Translations under genes and position numbers: made by a program | Shown: piece after piece, positions 50,062 to 58,976 of the stretch | How positions within the stretch are numbered: the stretch's first letter is position 1 | Layout of the letters: every line of letters begins with the position of its first letter | The notes under the pieces: generated by a model | Seen by the model: the letters and a program-made list of their open reading frames with translations, nothing else | Database searches by the model: none | What the model was told of the DNA's origin: nothing | From: Actinomycetospora cinnamomea | Lineage (GTDB): Bacteria > Actinomycetota > Actinomycetes > Mycobacteriales > Pseudonocardiaceae | DNA length: 64,000 bases | Assembly (NCBI RefSeq): GCF_003096675.1 | Contig: NZ_QEKW01000013.1 | Span: 62,001-126,000 of the forward strand | Reading direction: 5' to 3'

Positions 50062-53000
50062 ATGACCGAGACCGCCCCCCGTGGCGCCGCCCCCACGCGG
50101 CCGGCGGCACCGTCGACACCGCCGGGGACACCGCCGGCGACACCGCCCGACGACACCCCGCCGCGCACCGAGCGGCACCCGCTGCCCGGGGCCCGGACCC
50201 ACGAGCACCTGCGCAACTTCCCGCCGGTCTCCGACTGGGACCACCACGTCGAGCACGACGCCCGGGCCCACCCGCGCAAGGTGCCGCGGGAGTACATGCT
50301 CGTGCCGACGACGTGCTTCAACTGCGAGTCCGCCTGCGGGCTGCTCGCCTACGTCGACAAGTCCGACCTGTCGGTCCGCAAGGTCGAGGGCAACCCCGCC
50401 CACCCCGGCTCCCGGGGCCGGAACTGTGCCAAGGGCCCGGCGACGATCAACCAGATCGACGACCCGGAGCGCATCCTGCACCCGCTGCGGCGCACCGGGG
50501 AGCGCGGCGGCGGGCAGTGGGAGCAGGTCAGCTGGGACACCGCGCTCGACGACGTCGCCGGACGCATCCGGGCCGCGATCCTCGAGGGCCGCCACGAGGA
50601 GGTCACCTACCACGTCGGGCGACCCGGCGAGGACGGCTTCGCCGAGCGGATGCTGCAGGCCTGGGGCGTCGACGGGCACAACAGCCACACCAACGTCTGC
50701 AGCTCGGGCGCCCGTCTCGGCCAGACCCTGTGGGGCGGGTTCGACCGGCCGTCGCCCGACCACAGCAACGCCAAGGTGATCCTGCTGTTCTCCTCGCACC
50801 TGGAGACCGGGCACTACTTCAACCCCCACGCCCAGCGCATCCTCGAGGGCAAGAGCGCCGGTGCGAAGCTGGTCGTCGTCGACCCGCGCATGTCCAACAC
50901 GGCCTCGCACGCCGACGTCTGGATGGCGCCGTGGCCCGGCAGCGAGGCCGCGATCCTGCTCGCCGTCGCGTCGTACCTGCTGCGGACCCGCCGCATCGAC
51001 CACGAGTACCTGCGGCGGTGGTTCAACTGGGAGACCTACCTCGCCGAGCTGCACCCCGGGGCGGCCACATCTGATCGGGCCGGCACGTTCGAGGCGTTCC
51101 TCGACCACCTCGAGGGCGACTACGCCGACTACACCTTCGACTTCGCGGCCGAGGAGTCCCAGGTCCCGGTCGAGCGCATCGAGGAGCTGGCCCGCCTGGT
51201 GGCCGACTGCGACCACCGGCTCTCGGCGCACATCTGGCGCTCGGCCGCGGCCGGCAACCTCGGTGGCTGGCAGGTGGCCCGCTGCCTGTGGTTCGTCCTC
51301 GCGCTCACCGGGTCGATCGGCACCCCGGGCGGGACCAGCCCCAACGGCTGGAACAAGTTCATCCCGCACGGCCCGGACGTGCCCGCCCACGACCACTGGA
51401 ACGCGCTGGCGTGGCCGCGCGAGTACCCCCTGTCGACCAACGAGATGTCGATCCTGCTGCCGCACTTCCTGCAGGAGGGGCGCGGCCGGCTCGAGGTCTA
51501 CTTCTCGCGGGTCTTCAACCCGATCTGGACCTACCCCGACGGCTTCACGTGGATGAAGACCCTGTCCGACCCGGGAAAGGTCGGGCTGCACGTCGCCCTG
51601 ACCCCGACCTGGTCGGAGACCGCCGAGTTCGCCGACTACGTCCTGCCGGTCGGCCACGCCACCGAGCGCCACGACACCCACTCCTACGAGACCCACGCCG
51701 CGAAGTGGCTCGGCTTCCGTCAGCCGGTCCAGCGGGTGGCCCGGGAGCGGCTGGGACGCCCCGTCGGCGACACCCGGGACACCAACCCGGGCGAGGTGTG
51801 GGAGGAGAACGAGCTCTGGTTCGAGCTCTCCTGGCGCATCGACCCCGACGACGCGCTGGGCATCCGCCGCCACTTCGAGTCGCCGTACCGGCCGGGCGAG
51901 AAGGTCACCGTCGACGAGTACTACCGCTGGATCTTCGAGAACCGGGTGCCCGGGCTCACCGAGAAGGCGCAGGCCGAGGGGATGACCCCGCTGGAGTACA
52001 TGCGTCGCTACGGGGTCGTCGAGGTCGCGACGGATCTCTACCGCCAGGACGAGCGCCTGCTCTCCGAGTCCGAGCTCTCCGGCACGGTGGAGGACACGTC
52101 GCCCGAGACGCGGGGGGTGCTGCGCACGCCGACCGACGACGACTCGGTGCCGCCGCTGATCGGCGAGGCCGGGGCGGTCGGGGTGCGCCACGCCGACGGC
52201 ACCGCGACCGCGGGCTGGCTCACCCCGTCGCGCAAGCTGGAGGTCTACTCCACGGCCATGCGCGACTGGGGCTGGCCCGAGCACGCGACCCCGGGCTACA
52301 TCCGCTCGCACGTCGCGCGCTCCGAGATCGACCTGGAGTCCGGCGAGCTCGTGCTCGTCCCGACGTTCCGGCTCCCGACGCTGATCCACACCCGGTCGGG
52401 CAACGCGAAGTACCTGAACGAGATCAGCAACTCGCACCCGCTGTGGCTGCACACCCGCGACGCGCAGCGCCACGGGGTGCGCACCGACGACCTCGTGCGC
52501 CTGTCCACCGCGATCGGCCACCTCGTCGCCCGCGTCTGGGTCACCGAGGGGATCCGCCCCGGCGTGTGCGCGCTGTCGCACCACATGGGCCGCTGGCGGC
52601 TGCACGACACCGAGGGCAGTCGCTGGGTGCAGGGCCTGGTCGACATCACCCACCCCGACGGGCCGGACACCTGGAAGCTGCGCTACCGCGGGGGCATCGA
52701 GCCCTTCACCTCCGACGACCCGGACTCCGAGAGGATCTGGTGGAACGACCCGGGCGTGCACCAGAACCTGGCGTTCGGGGTGCAGCCCGACCCGTGGTCG
52801 GGCATGCACTGCTGGCTGCAGAAGGTGCGGATGGAACGCGCGCACCCGGGCGACCGGTACGGCGACGTCTACGTCGACACCGCCCGCTCCCGCGAGGTCT
52901 ACCGGCAGTGGCTCGCGAAGACGCGCGCCACCATCGGCCCCGGCGGGCAGCGGCGCCCCGAGTTCCTCATGCGCCCGGTCAAGCCCCGTCGGCGCGCCTA

Positions 53001-53073
53001 CCGGGTCGACGGCGGCGACCAGCCGCCGCGGACCCCCGACCCGGCACCGTCCGAGGGCGGGGCGTCCGGATGA
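50062..53073 (+). CDS. Molybdopterin oxidoreductase catalytic subunit (SoeA/PsrA-like)
   Basis: 1003 residues of the DMSO reductase family. After a disordered Pro/Thr-rich lead, a [4Fe-4S] motif C85-x2-C88-x3-C92-x29-C122 is followed by the molybdenum site with cysteine about 213 (NVCSSGARLG), and the C-terminal cofactor-binding domain (SHHMGRWRLHD). No twin-arginine signal, so the subunit faces the cytoplasm as in SoeABC sulfite dehydrogenase, not like periplasmic Psr/Phs. Likely oxidises sulfite to sulfate or reduces a sulfur compound. ATG at 50062 with GGAGAAG. Coupled to mrp by ATGA. Confidence 0.88.
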   Translation: MTETAPRGAAPTRPAAPSTPPGTPPATPPDDTPPRTERHPLPGARTHEHLRNFPPVSDWDHHVEHDARAHPRKVPREYMLVPTTCFNCESACGLLAYVDKSDLSVRKVEGNPAHPGSRGRNCAKGPATINQIDDPERILHPLRRTGERGGGQWEQVSWDTALDDVAGRIRAAILEGRHEEVTYHVGRPGEDGFAERMLQAWGVDGHNSHTNVCSSGARLGQTLWGGFDRPSPDHSNAKVILLFSSHLETGHYFNPHAQRILEGKSAGAKLVVVDPRMSNTASHADVWMAPWPGSEAAILLAVASYLLRTRRIDHEYLRRWFNWETYLAELHPGAATSDRAGTFEAFLDHLEGDYADYTFDFAAEESQVPVERIEELARLVADCDHRLSAHIWRSAAAGNLGGWQVARCLWFVLALTGSIGTPGGTSPNGWNKFIPHGPDVPAHDHWNALAWPREYPLSTNEMSILLPHFLQEGRGRLEVYFSRVFNPIWTYPDGFTWMKTLSDPGKVGLHVALTPTWSETAEFADYVLPVGHATERHDTHSYETHAAKWLGFRQPVQRVARERLGRPVGDTRDTNPGEVWEENELWFELSWRIDPDDALGIRRHFESPYRPGEKVTVDEYYRWIFENRVPGLTEKAQAEGMTPLEYMRRYGVVEVATDLYRQDERLLSESELSGTVEDTSPETRGVLRTPTDDDSVPPLIGEAGAVGVRHADGTATAGWLTPSRKLEVYSTAMRDWGWPEHATPGYIRSHVARSEIDLESGELVLVPTFRLPTLIHTRSGNAKYLNEISNSHPLWLHTRDAQRHGVRTDDLVRLSTAIGHLVARVWVTEGIRPGVCALSHHMGRWRLHDTEGSRWVQGLVDITHPDGPDTWKLRYRGGIEPFTSDDPDSERIWWNDPGVHQNLAFGVQPDPWSGMHCWLQKVRMERAHPGDRYGDVYVDTARSREVYRQWLAKTRATIGPGGQRRPEFLMRPVKPRRRAYRVDGGDQPPRTPDPAPSEGGASG

Positions 53074-54194
53074 GCGTGCTGACGAGGCGGCGCGGCCCGG
53101 CCGTCGACCCCGCAGCGGTCCGCGCGGCCGTCGACGCCGTCGTCGACCCCGAGCTCGGGCGCCCGCTGGGTGAGCTCGGGGCCGTCGACGAGGTCACCCA
53201 CGGTCGCGGTGGGCGGGTGCTCGTCCGCGTCGCGACCCCCACCCACGACGTCGCCCCCGAGCTCGTCGCGGCGGTCCGGGCGGCCGCCGAGGGTGCGGGC
53301 GCGGGCCGGGTGGCGGTCGAAACGACGCCGATGACCCCGCGCCGGCGCGCGGAGCTCGCCGAGCGACTGGCCGCCGCCGCTGCGCCGCGGCCGGGTGGCC
53401 CCGCTCCCCGTGTCTACGCCGTGGCCAGCGGCAAGGGCGGCGTCGGCAAGAGCACGGTCACCGCCAACCTCGCGACGGCGCTCGCCGCGTCCGGGCAGCG
53501 GGTCGGCCTGATCGACGCCGACGTCTGGGGCTACTCGGTGCCCCAGCTGTTCGGCGTGCGCCGCCACCCGGTGGTGCTCGGCGAGAAGATGCAGCCGGTG
53601 CGCGCCCACGGGGTGGCGCTGATGTCGACGGGGTTCTTCGTCGACGAGGACGACCCGGTGATCTGGCGCGGGCCGATGCTGCACAAGGCGCTGCAGCAGT
53701 TCGTCACCGACGTGGCGTGGGGTCCGCTCGACGTCCTGCTGGTCGACCTGCCGCCGGGCACCGGCGACGCGACGCTCTCGGTGCTCGAGCTGCTGCCCGA
53801 CGCGGCGCTGCTCGCGGTGACCACTCCCCAGACGGCTGCGCGGGTCGTCGCCCGGCGTGTCGTGCGGATGGCCACGGAGTCCGGCGCGCCGCTCGCGGGT
53901 GTCGTGGAGAACATGGCCGGCACGGTCTGCGTCTCCTGCGGCGAGACCAGCGCGGTGTTCGGCTCCGGCGGCGGCGAGCTGCTCGCCGACGAGGCGGGCA
54001 CCACGCTGCTCGGCCGCGTCCCCCTCGACGTCCCGCTGCGCGAGGCGGGCGACCGGGGCGTGCCCGTCGTCCTCGACGCCCCCGGGGCGCCCTCGGCCCG
54101 CGAGCTCACCCGCGTCGCCGCCACCCTGCCCGCCCGGCGTCGCTCCCTCGTGGGCCGCGCCCTGCCGCTCACGGTGTGCGCTCCGCGCACATGA
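53070..54194 (+). CDS. mrp: Mrp/ApbC-type Fe-S carrier ATPase
   Basis: 374 residues. N-terminal DUF59/MIP18-like domain (VRAAVDAVVDPELGRPL), then the P-loop ATPase with deviant Walker A SGKGGVGKS and VDLPPGTGD; a CVSC pair near residue 290 binds the Fe-S cluster. It would deliver clusters to the cluster-rich neighbours. The ATG overlaps the molybdopterin subunit stop (ATGA), making a three-gene operon with the ferredoxin-NrfD fusion. No hydrophobic segments. Confidence 0.9.
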   Translation: MSVLTRRRGPAVDPAAVRAAVDAVVDPELGRPLGELGAVDEVTHGRGGRVLVRVATPTHDVAPELVAAVRAAAEGAGAGRVAVETTPMTPRRRAELAERLAAAAAPRPGGPAPRVYAVASGKGGVGKSTVTANLATALAASGQRVGLIDADVWGYSVPQLFGVRRHPVVLGEKMQPVRAHGVALMSTGFFVDEDDPVIWRGPMLHKALQQFVTDVAWGPLDVLLVDLPPGTGDATLSVLELLPDAALLAVTTPQTAARVVARRVVRMATESGAPLAGVVENMAGTVCVSCGETSAVFGSGGGELLADEAGTTLLGRVPLDVPLREAGDRGVPVVLDAPGAPSARELTRVAATLPARRRSLVGRALPLTVCAPRT

Positions 54195-54229
54195 GCGCTT
54201 CGAGGTGCTGGAGCACTCCGAACTGCTCA
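54193..54229. terminator. Imperfect hairpin between convergent genes
   Basis: TGAGCGCTTCGAGGTGCT and AGCACTCCGAACTGCTCA pair with four mismatches around a short GG loop, just after the mrp stop and 19 bases before the DUF202 stop. Probable bidirectional terminator of the same TGAGC-capped style as those at 45438 and 56566. Confidence 0.55.
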
Positions 54230-54247
54230 CGGGCGCGGTAGCGCGCC

Positions 54248-54592
54248 TCAGATCTCCGGCACCGCGAGCAGCAGCGTGACGACGCCGAACGCGACGACCA
54301 TGCCGGCGACCGCCGTGACCCCGACGGTGTCGGCGCGCACGTTCGCCGACCCCGCCACGACGGTGCGGCGGTGGCGACGCCGGCCGAGCAGGGCACAGGC
54401 CACCGCGGCGAGCAGGGCCAGGCCCGCCGGGACCCAGACGAGCAGGCTGCCGTTGCGGTTCGCCCGGAGGAGCAGCAGCGCCCCGTTGACCAGCATCGCC
54501 AGCGCCGTGCGGTCCCAGGAGAGCACCGTGCGCTCGGCCGGAAGCCCCGAGCGGTCCTGCAGGCGACGCGTTCGCGGGTCGAAAGCGCTCAC
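54248..54592 (-). CDS. DUF202 membrane protein, second of a pair
   Basis: 114 residues. ERTVLSWDRTALAMLVNGALLLL is the DUF202 signature; three TM helices at about 25-42, 50-68 and 88-108. Function unknown; one family member is yeast vacuolar YidH-like. The GTG overlaps the stop of the first DUF202 gene (GTGA). Confidence 0.82.
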   Translation of the reverse strand: MSAFDPRTRRLQDRSGLPAERTVLSWDRTALAMLVNGALLLLRANRNGSLLVWVPAGLALLAAVACALLGRRRHRRTVVAGSANVRADTVGVTAVAGMVVAFGVVTLLLAVPEI

Positions 54593-54987
54593 CGGGCCAC
54601 CACGATGAGCACCGCCACGGCCAGGGTGACGACCACCAGCCCGACGGTCAGTAGCAGCGGGAGCCGGCTGGGCGGCAGGTCCGCGTCCCGACGCATCGCC
54701 CGCTGGACGCGCTGCCAGCGCCGCAGCGCCATGACCGCGACCACGATCCCCAGCACGGCGAGCAGGCCGCCGACGATGTGCCGCGAGCCCTCGGGCCCGA
54801 ACTCGGGCACGAGCCCGGTCACGACCACGCCCCCCGCGATCAGCGCCAGCGCCGTGCGGTTCCAGGCGAGGAAGGTGCGCTCGTTGGCCAGGGTGAAGCG
54901 GTAGTCGGGCTCGATGTCGACCTCGGCGGGCTCGTCCGCCGCCCCGCTGGACGTGTCCCCGGACCGGGACCCCGTCGTCCGGCTCAT
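54589..54987 (-). CDS. DUF202 membrane protein (YidH-like), first of a pair
   Basis: 132 residues. A disordered acidic start precedes ANERTFLAWNRTALALIAGGV, the DUF202 core, and three TM helices (about 45-60, 70-88, 110-130). ATG at 54985-54987. It is divergent from the second CstB-like gene; two TGT-N4-ACA elements lie in the 205-base region between them, so it may share the sulfur control. Function unknown. Confidence 0.82.
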   Translation of the reverse strand: MSRTTGSRSGDTSSGAADEPAEVDIEPDYRFTLANERTFLAWNRTALALIAGGVVVTGLVPEFGPEGSRHIVGGLLAVLGIVVAVMALRRWQRVQRAMRRDADLPPSRLPLLLTVGLVVVTLAVAVLIVVAR

Positions 54988-55049
54988 CTCCGCCTCCCGG
55001 TCCGTCGGTCGCGGTCGGGGCTCCCGTCCCCGACCGCGCTCCCCTCAAG

Positions 55050-55061
55050 TGTCCCGACATT
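55050..55061 (+). promoter_or_regulatory. Sulfur-island element, copy 5
   Basis: TGTCCCGACATT holds TGT-N4-ACA. It is 63 bases upstream of the DUF202 start and 143 bases before the second CstB-like gene; the core is palindromic, so either side could be served. Confidence 0.5.
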
Positions 55062-55156
55062 CGGCGATTCCGGCACGGCACGCCACGCCGGTCCAGGAGA
55101 TCCCAGGCCTCGGGGGCGCGGACCATCGAGTTTGACGGGTGCCCTCGACCGTCCGT

Positions 55157-55168
55157 AATGTAGGGACA
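55157..55168 (-). promoter_or_regulatory. Sulfur-island element, copy 6
   Basis: Plus strand AATGTAGGGACA; minus strand TGTCCCTACATT, the same word as at 46724-46733. A plus-strand -10-like TAATGT overlaps it (55156-55161), 32 bases before the ATG at 55193. Confidence 0.6.
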
Positions 55169-55192
55169 TACCGACGACAAGGAGGTCGTTCC

Positions 55193-56554
55193 ATGCACGT
55201 CGAGGTGATCGCCACCGAGGCCCTCGGGGACCGCAGCTACGTGGTGCACGACGGCGAGGTCGCGCTCGTCGTCGACCCGCAACGCGACCTCGACCGCGTC
55301 CACGCGGTCCTGGCCGAGCAGGGTGTGCGGGTCGGCGCGGTCGCCGAGACCCACATCCACAACGACTACGTCACCGGGGGGCACGCCCTCGCCGCGGAGA
55401 TCGGGGTCGACTACCTCGTCAACGCCGAGGACCCGGTGACGTTCGACCGCCGGGGGGTCGCCGAGGGCGACGAGATCACGGTCGGAACCCTGCGCGTGCG
55501 GCCGGTGGCGACACCGGGTCACACCGTCACGCACCTGTCCTACGTCGTCGACGACACGGCGGCACCCGACGAGCCGGCCGCGGTCTTCACCGGCGGCTCG
55601 CTGCTGTTCGGCAGCGTCGGACGCACCGACCTCGTCGACGCCGCCCGCACGATCGAGCTGACCCACCACCAGTACCGCTCGGCCCAGCGGCTCGCCCAGC
55701 TGCCCGACGAGACCCGCGTGTACCCCACGCACGGGTTCGGCAGCTTCTGCTCCTCGGGCAACGCGACGGGCGCCGAGTCCAGCACGATCGGGGCCGAGCG
55801 CGCCGCCAACGACGCCCTGCTCGCCACCGACGAGGACAGCTTCGTCGAGACGCTGGTGGCGAACCTGACGGCCTACCCGCGCTACTACGCGCACATGGGG
55901 CCGCGGAACCTGGCCGGGCCGGACGCCGCCGACCTCTCGCCGGTGGCCGCGGTCGACCCGGACGAGCTGCGCAAGCGCATCGCCGACGGCGAGTGGGTCG
56001 TCGACCTGCGCGACCGCACCGCCTACGCCGCGGAACACGTCGGCGGCACGATCGGGATCGCGCTCGGCGGCCAGTTCTCGACCTACCTCGGCTGGCTGCT
56101 GCCCTGGGGCACGCCGGTGACGCTGATCGGGGACACCGCCGACGACGTCGCCGAGGCGCAGCGGCAGATGGCACGCATCGGCATCGACCGGCCGGCGGGC
56201 GCGGCCGTCGGCACCCCCGCCGAGCTGGCGCCCTCCGGCGACCTGCGCCACTACCCCAGGGCGACCTTCGCCGACGTGGCGGCACGGTCCGGGGCCGAGG
56301 CCGACGAGCCCGTGCTGGACGTCCGCCGCAACGACGAGCGCGCCCAGGGCGGCATCCTCGGCGCGACGCACATCCCCCTGCAGGACCTGCTGACCCGCCT
56401 GGACGAGCTGCCGGCCGGGCGGCTGTGGGTGCACTGCGCCTCCGGCTTCCGGTCCAGCATCGCCGCGAGCCTGCTCGACCGCGCCGGGCGCGACGTCGTC
56501 CTCATCGACGACGAGTACTCCCGCGCGGTCGAGCTCGGTCTCGCCACCGGCTGA
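55193..56554 (+). CDS. Second CstB-like persulfide dioxygenase-rhodanese protein
   Basis: 453 residues. A metallo-beta-lactamase domain with THIHND (H54, H56, D58, H64) and PVATPGHT; a cysteine-less rhodanese-like domain at about 250-345; a final rhodanese with CASGFR (C415). Same order as the protein at 44036, but the two differ greatly in sequence, so this is not a recent duplication. It would oxidise glutathione-, mycothiol- or protein-persulfide. ATG at 55193 with AAGGAGG. A 40-base palindrome follows before tauE. Confidence 0.88.
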   Translation: MHVEVIATEALGDRSYVVHDGEVALVVDPQRDLDRVHAVLAEQGVRVGAVAETHIHNDYVTGGHALAAEIGVDYLVNAEDPVTFDRRGVAEGDEITVGTLRVRPVATPGHTVTHLSYVVDDTAAPDEPAAVFTGGSLLFGSVGRTDLVDAARTIELTHHQYRSAQRLAQLPDETRVYPTHGFGSFCSSGNATGAESSTIGAERAANDALLATDEDSFVETLVANLTAYPRYYAHMGPRNLAGPDAADLSPVAAVDPDELRKRIADGEWVVDLRDRTAYAAEHVGGTIGIALGGQFSTYLGWLLPWGTPVTLIGDTADDVAEAQRQMARIGIDRPAGAAVGTPAELAPSGDLRHYPRATFADVAARSGAEADEPVLDVRRNDERAQGGILGATHIPLQDLLTRLDELPAGRLWVHCASGFRSSIAASLLDRAGRDVVLIDDEYSRAVELGLATG

Positions 56555-56565
56555 CCCCGTCCCAC

Positions 56566-56605
56566 GTGAGCGGAATTCACGGTGGTCACCGTGAATTCCG
56601 CTCAC
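56566..56605. terminator. 40-base near-perfect palindrome between CstB-like and TauE genes
   Basis: GTGAGCGGAATTCACGGT pairs with ACCGTGAATTCCGCTCAC around a GGTC centre, 12 bases after the stop. The AT-rich core stands out from its surroundings. It may end or weaken transcription into the exporter gene on the same strand. Confidence 0.7.
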
Positions 56606-56627
56606 GAGCCTGCGCCGAGGAGAACGT

Positions 56628-57434
56628 GTGACGCTCGCGCTCGAGATCGGCATCGGTCTCGTCATCGGGCTCGTGGTCGGTGCCCTGGGCGGCGGGGGCG
56701 GCGTGCTCACCGTGCCCGCCCTCGTCTACCTGCTCGGGGCGTCGACCCACGAGGCCGCCACGGCATCACTGGTCATCGTCGGCGTCGCCGCCCTGACCGG
56801 GCTTCCCGCGCACGCCTTCCGCGGCCACGTCCGCTGGCGTGCCGGGGTGGCCTTCGGGGCGGTCGGCACGGCGTCGGCCGTCGCCGGCACCGTCCTCGCC
56901 CGTGACCTCGATCCGTCGGTGCTGCTGCTCGCCTTCGCCGGGGTCATCACGGTGGCCGCCGTGCTCATGATCCGCGACGCCCGCCGTGGCGGGGACGAGG
57001 ACGACGCGGGGTCACCCCCCGCGGCCGCGCGGGGTCGCGCCCTGCGGCGCTCCCGCGTCCTCCGGTCGGCGCTCGTGGTCCTCGGGGGCCTCGCGGTCGG
57101 CCTCATGACCGGCCTGTTCGGCGTGGGCGGCGGTTTCCTCGCCGTCCCCGTGCTCGTGCTGGTCCTGCGGTGGCCGGCCCGCGCGGCCATCGGCACGTCG
57201 CTGCTGGTCATCGTGATCAACTCGATCGGCGCGCTCGTCCCACGCCTCGGAGCCGAGGCCCTCGACGCCCGGCTCGTGGTCCCGGTGACCGCCGCGGCCG
57301 TCACCGGCACCCTGCTGGGCAAACTCGCCGCCGACCGCGTCTCCACACCCTCCCTGAGCCGCGTCTTCGCCGCGTTGCTCCTGCTGCTCGCCGCGTACAC
57401 CGCGGTGCGGTCCGGCATCACGCTCGCGGCCTGA
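56628..57434 (+). CDS. TauE/SafE-family sulfite exporter-like membrane protein
   Basis: 268 residues with about eight TM helices and the internal repeat of the family: GALGGGGGVLTVPALVYLLG near the start and FGVGGGFLAVPVLVLVL near 165. Members export sulfite, sulfoacetate or related anions. GTG at 56628 with GAGGAG. Placement after a sulfite-producing persulfide dioxygenase supports removal of surplus sulfite. Possibly insulated by the hairpin before it. Confidence 0.87.
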   Translation: MTLALEIGIGLVIGLVVGALGGGGGVLTVPALVYLLGASTHEAATASLVIVGVAALTGLPAHAFRGHVRWRAGVAFGAVGTASAVAGTVLARDLDPSVLLLAFAGVITVAAVLMIRDARRGGDEDDAGSPPAAARGRALRRSRVLRSALVVLGGLAVGLMTGLFGVGGGFLAVPVLVLVLRWPARAAIGTSLLVIVINSIGALVPRLGAEALDARLVVPVTAAAVTGTLLGKLAADRVSTPSLSRVFAALLLLLAAYTAVRSGITLAA

Positions 57435-57497
57435 CGAACGGATGACGGCGCGCCGCGGCGCGGTTTCGGTGTCCTTCCGCCCCGGGCAGCCGCTCCC

Positions 57498-58289
57498 ATG
57501 GCAGCTGTGCACCGTGGAACGGATTCGCGCCCTCGGGGTCGGGGCCTCGCCTCGACCATCGGTGTCGGCGTCGCCTCCGGACTCGCCACCGCGGTCGGCG
57601 TGCTCGCCGGCCGGAAGGCGGCCACCCTCGCGAAGATCAGCCAGGGACATCCCCTGAAGCACCGGGTCCTCGATGCCGCGGCCGGCACCATCCAGCCGAA
57701 GTATCCGCTCGACGCGATGAGCACGTACCTCAACGGCTTCCACATGTACGCCGACGACATGGGGCGCCAGGTGGAGGCGTCGCACTTCTGCATCCACCTG
57801 CAGCCCGACCTGCACCAGTGCGTGATCTTCGACCGGAACGCGACGGACGCGCGGCTGATCGGGATCGAGTACATCATCAGCGCGGACCGTTTCCGCAGCC
57901 TGCCCGAGGACGAGAAGCGGCTCTGGCACAGCCATCACTACGAGGTCAAGTCCGGCGTGCTGGTCACCCCGGGCGTTCCGGAGCTCGCCTCGCGCGCCTA
58001 CTTCGAGGACCTCGTGACGACCTACGGGAAGACCTTCCACACGTGGCAGTACGACCGCGACGACTTCCCCTACGGCGTCCCGCAGCTGATGATGGCCTTC
58101 ACCCAGGACGGGCAGGCCGACGAGGCCCAGATCGCCGAGCGGGACCGGCGGGTCGGTGTCTCGAGCTCGCAGACGCGGCAGCGTCGTGCCGACATCCCCA
58201 CCCCCGACGTGCTGCCGGGCGCCAACCCGTGGGAGAGCGGGCGCACCGTGCAGACCACCCTGGAGGAGAGGCCGTTCCACCGGCCGTGA
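57498..58289 (+). CDS. DUF1264 protein, oil-body-associated protein-like
   Basis: 263 residues. A short hydrophobic N-terminal segment (about 17-37, TIGVGVASGLATAVGVLAG) precedes a DUF1264 core: YLNGFHMYADDMGRQVEASHFC, IGIEYIISADRFRSLPEDEKRLWHSHHYEVKSG (read in parts), TYGKTFHTWQ. The family includes plant oil-body-associated proteins; in bacteria the role is unknown. ATG at 57498 has no clear ribosome site. It may attach to a lipid surface. Why it lies in a sulfur island is not evident. Confidence 0.82.
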   Translation: MAAVHRGTDSRPRGRGLASTIGVGVASGLATAVGVLAGRKAATLAKISQGHPLKHRVLDAAAGTIQPKYPLDAMSTYLNGFHMYADDMGRQVEASHFCIHLQPDLHQCVIFDRNATDARLIGIEYIISADRFRSLPEDEKRLWHSHHYEVKSGVLVTPGVPELASRAYFEDLVTTYGKTFHTWQYDRDDFPYGVPQLMMAFTQDGQADEAQIAERDRRVGVSSSQTRQRRADIPTPDVLPGANPWESGRTVQTTLEERPFHRP

Positions 58290-58344
58290 CCTCCCGGTCG
58301 GGTGGCGACGTTCACGTGCGCCCCTCGTCGCCCGCGCCCTTGTA

Positions 58345-58356
58345 TGTCGGTATGTT
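58345..58356 (+). promoter_or_regulatory. Sulfur-island element, copy 7, with -10 for a leaderless gene
   Basis: TGTCGGTATGTT: the last six bases TATGTT make a -10, seven bases before the ATG at 58364, so the rhodanese mRNA is probably leaderless. The layout matches the site at 48430. The palindrome is weaker here (ATG instead of ACA). Confidence 0.6.
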
Positions 58357-58363
58357 GGTACCT

Positions 58364-58933
58364 ATGAGCACTCCCACCCGTCCCCTGCTCGACACCGCTG
58401 CCGTGCGCGCGCTGCTCGCGTCGCACCCCGGCACGCGCCTCATCGACGTGCGCAGCCCGGGCGAGTTCGCCGCCGCGCACATCCCGGGCTCCTACAACGT
58501 CCCCCTCGACCTGTTGCGCGAGCACCGCGACGAGCTCCGCGCGGAGCACGACGACCCGGTCGTGCTCGTCTGCGCCTCGGGCGCGCGAGCCGAGCAGGCC
58601 CGCGGCGTCCTCGACCGCACCGGCCTGGAACGGCTCGAGGTGCTGCGGGGTGGCGTCACCGACTGGCAGCGCGACGGCGGCCCGATCCGCGAGGGCGCGG
58701 GCACGTGGGCCATGGAGCGCCAGGTGCGGCTCACCGCGGGCTCGCTCGTGCTCGCCGGCGTGCTGGGCAGCCTGCGCTACCGACCCCTCGTCGCGCTCGC
58801 CGGCGTGATCGGCGCCGGCCTCACGTTCTCCGCCGTGACGAACACCTGCGGCATGGCGCGTCTGCTCGCCCTGCTGCCCCACAACCGCCGCGGTGCCCCG
58901 GACCCGGCCGCCGCCCTGGCCGCCCTGGCCTGA
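58364..58933 (+). CDS. Rhodanese with DUF2892 membrane tail
   Basis: 189 residues. Rhodanese domain at about 5-110 with active loop CASGAR (C70) and GGVTDWQRDG; then two TM helices of DUF2892 type at about 125-160 and a short tail. It would handle sulfane sulfur at the membrane, perhaps taking persulfide from SQR. The ATG at 58364 has no ribosome site but lies seven bases after TATGTT, so leaderless. Convergent with a USP gene; a small GC hairpin lies at 58946-58960. Confidence 0.88.
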   Translation: MSTPTRPLLDTAAVRALLASHPGTRLIDVRSPGEFAAAHIPGSYNVPLDLLREHRDELRAEHDDPVVLVCASGARAEQARGVLDRTGLERLEVLRGGVTDWQRDGGPIREGAGTWAMERQVRLTAGSLVLAGVLGSLRYRPLVALAGVIGAGLTFSAVTNTCGMARLLALLPHNRRGAPDPAAALAALA

Positions 58934-58976
58934 CCGACGCCGCCCCGGGTCCGGGACCCGCGGACACGGGGTGTGC

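Noticed and set aside
58946-58960. CGGGT-CCGGG-ACCCG as a terminator between rhodanese and USP genes
   Set aside because: Stem of only five base pairs in GC-rich DNA; too weak to annotate as a separate feature.
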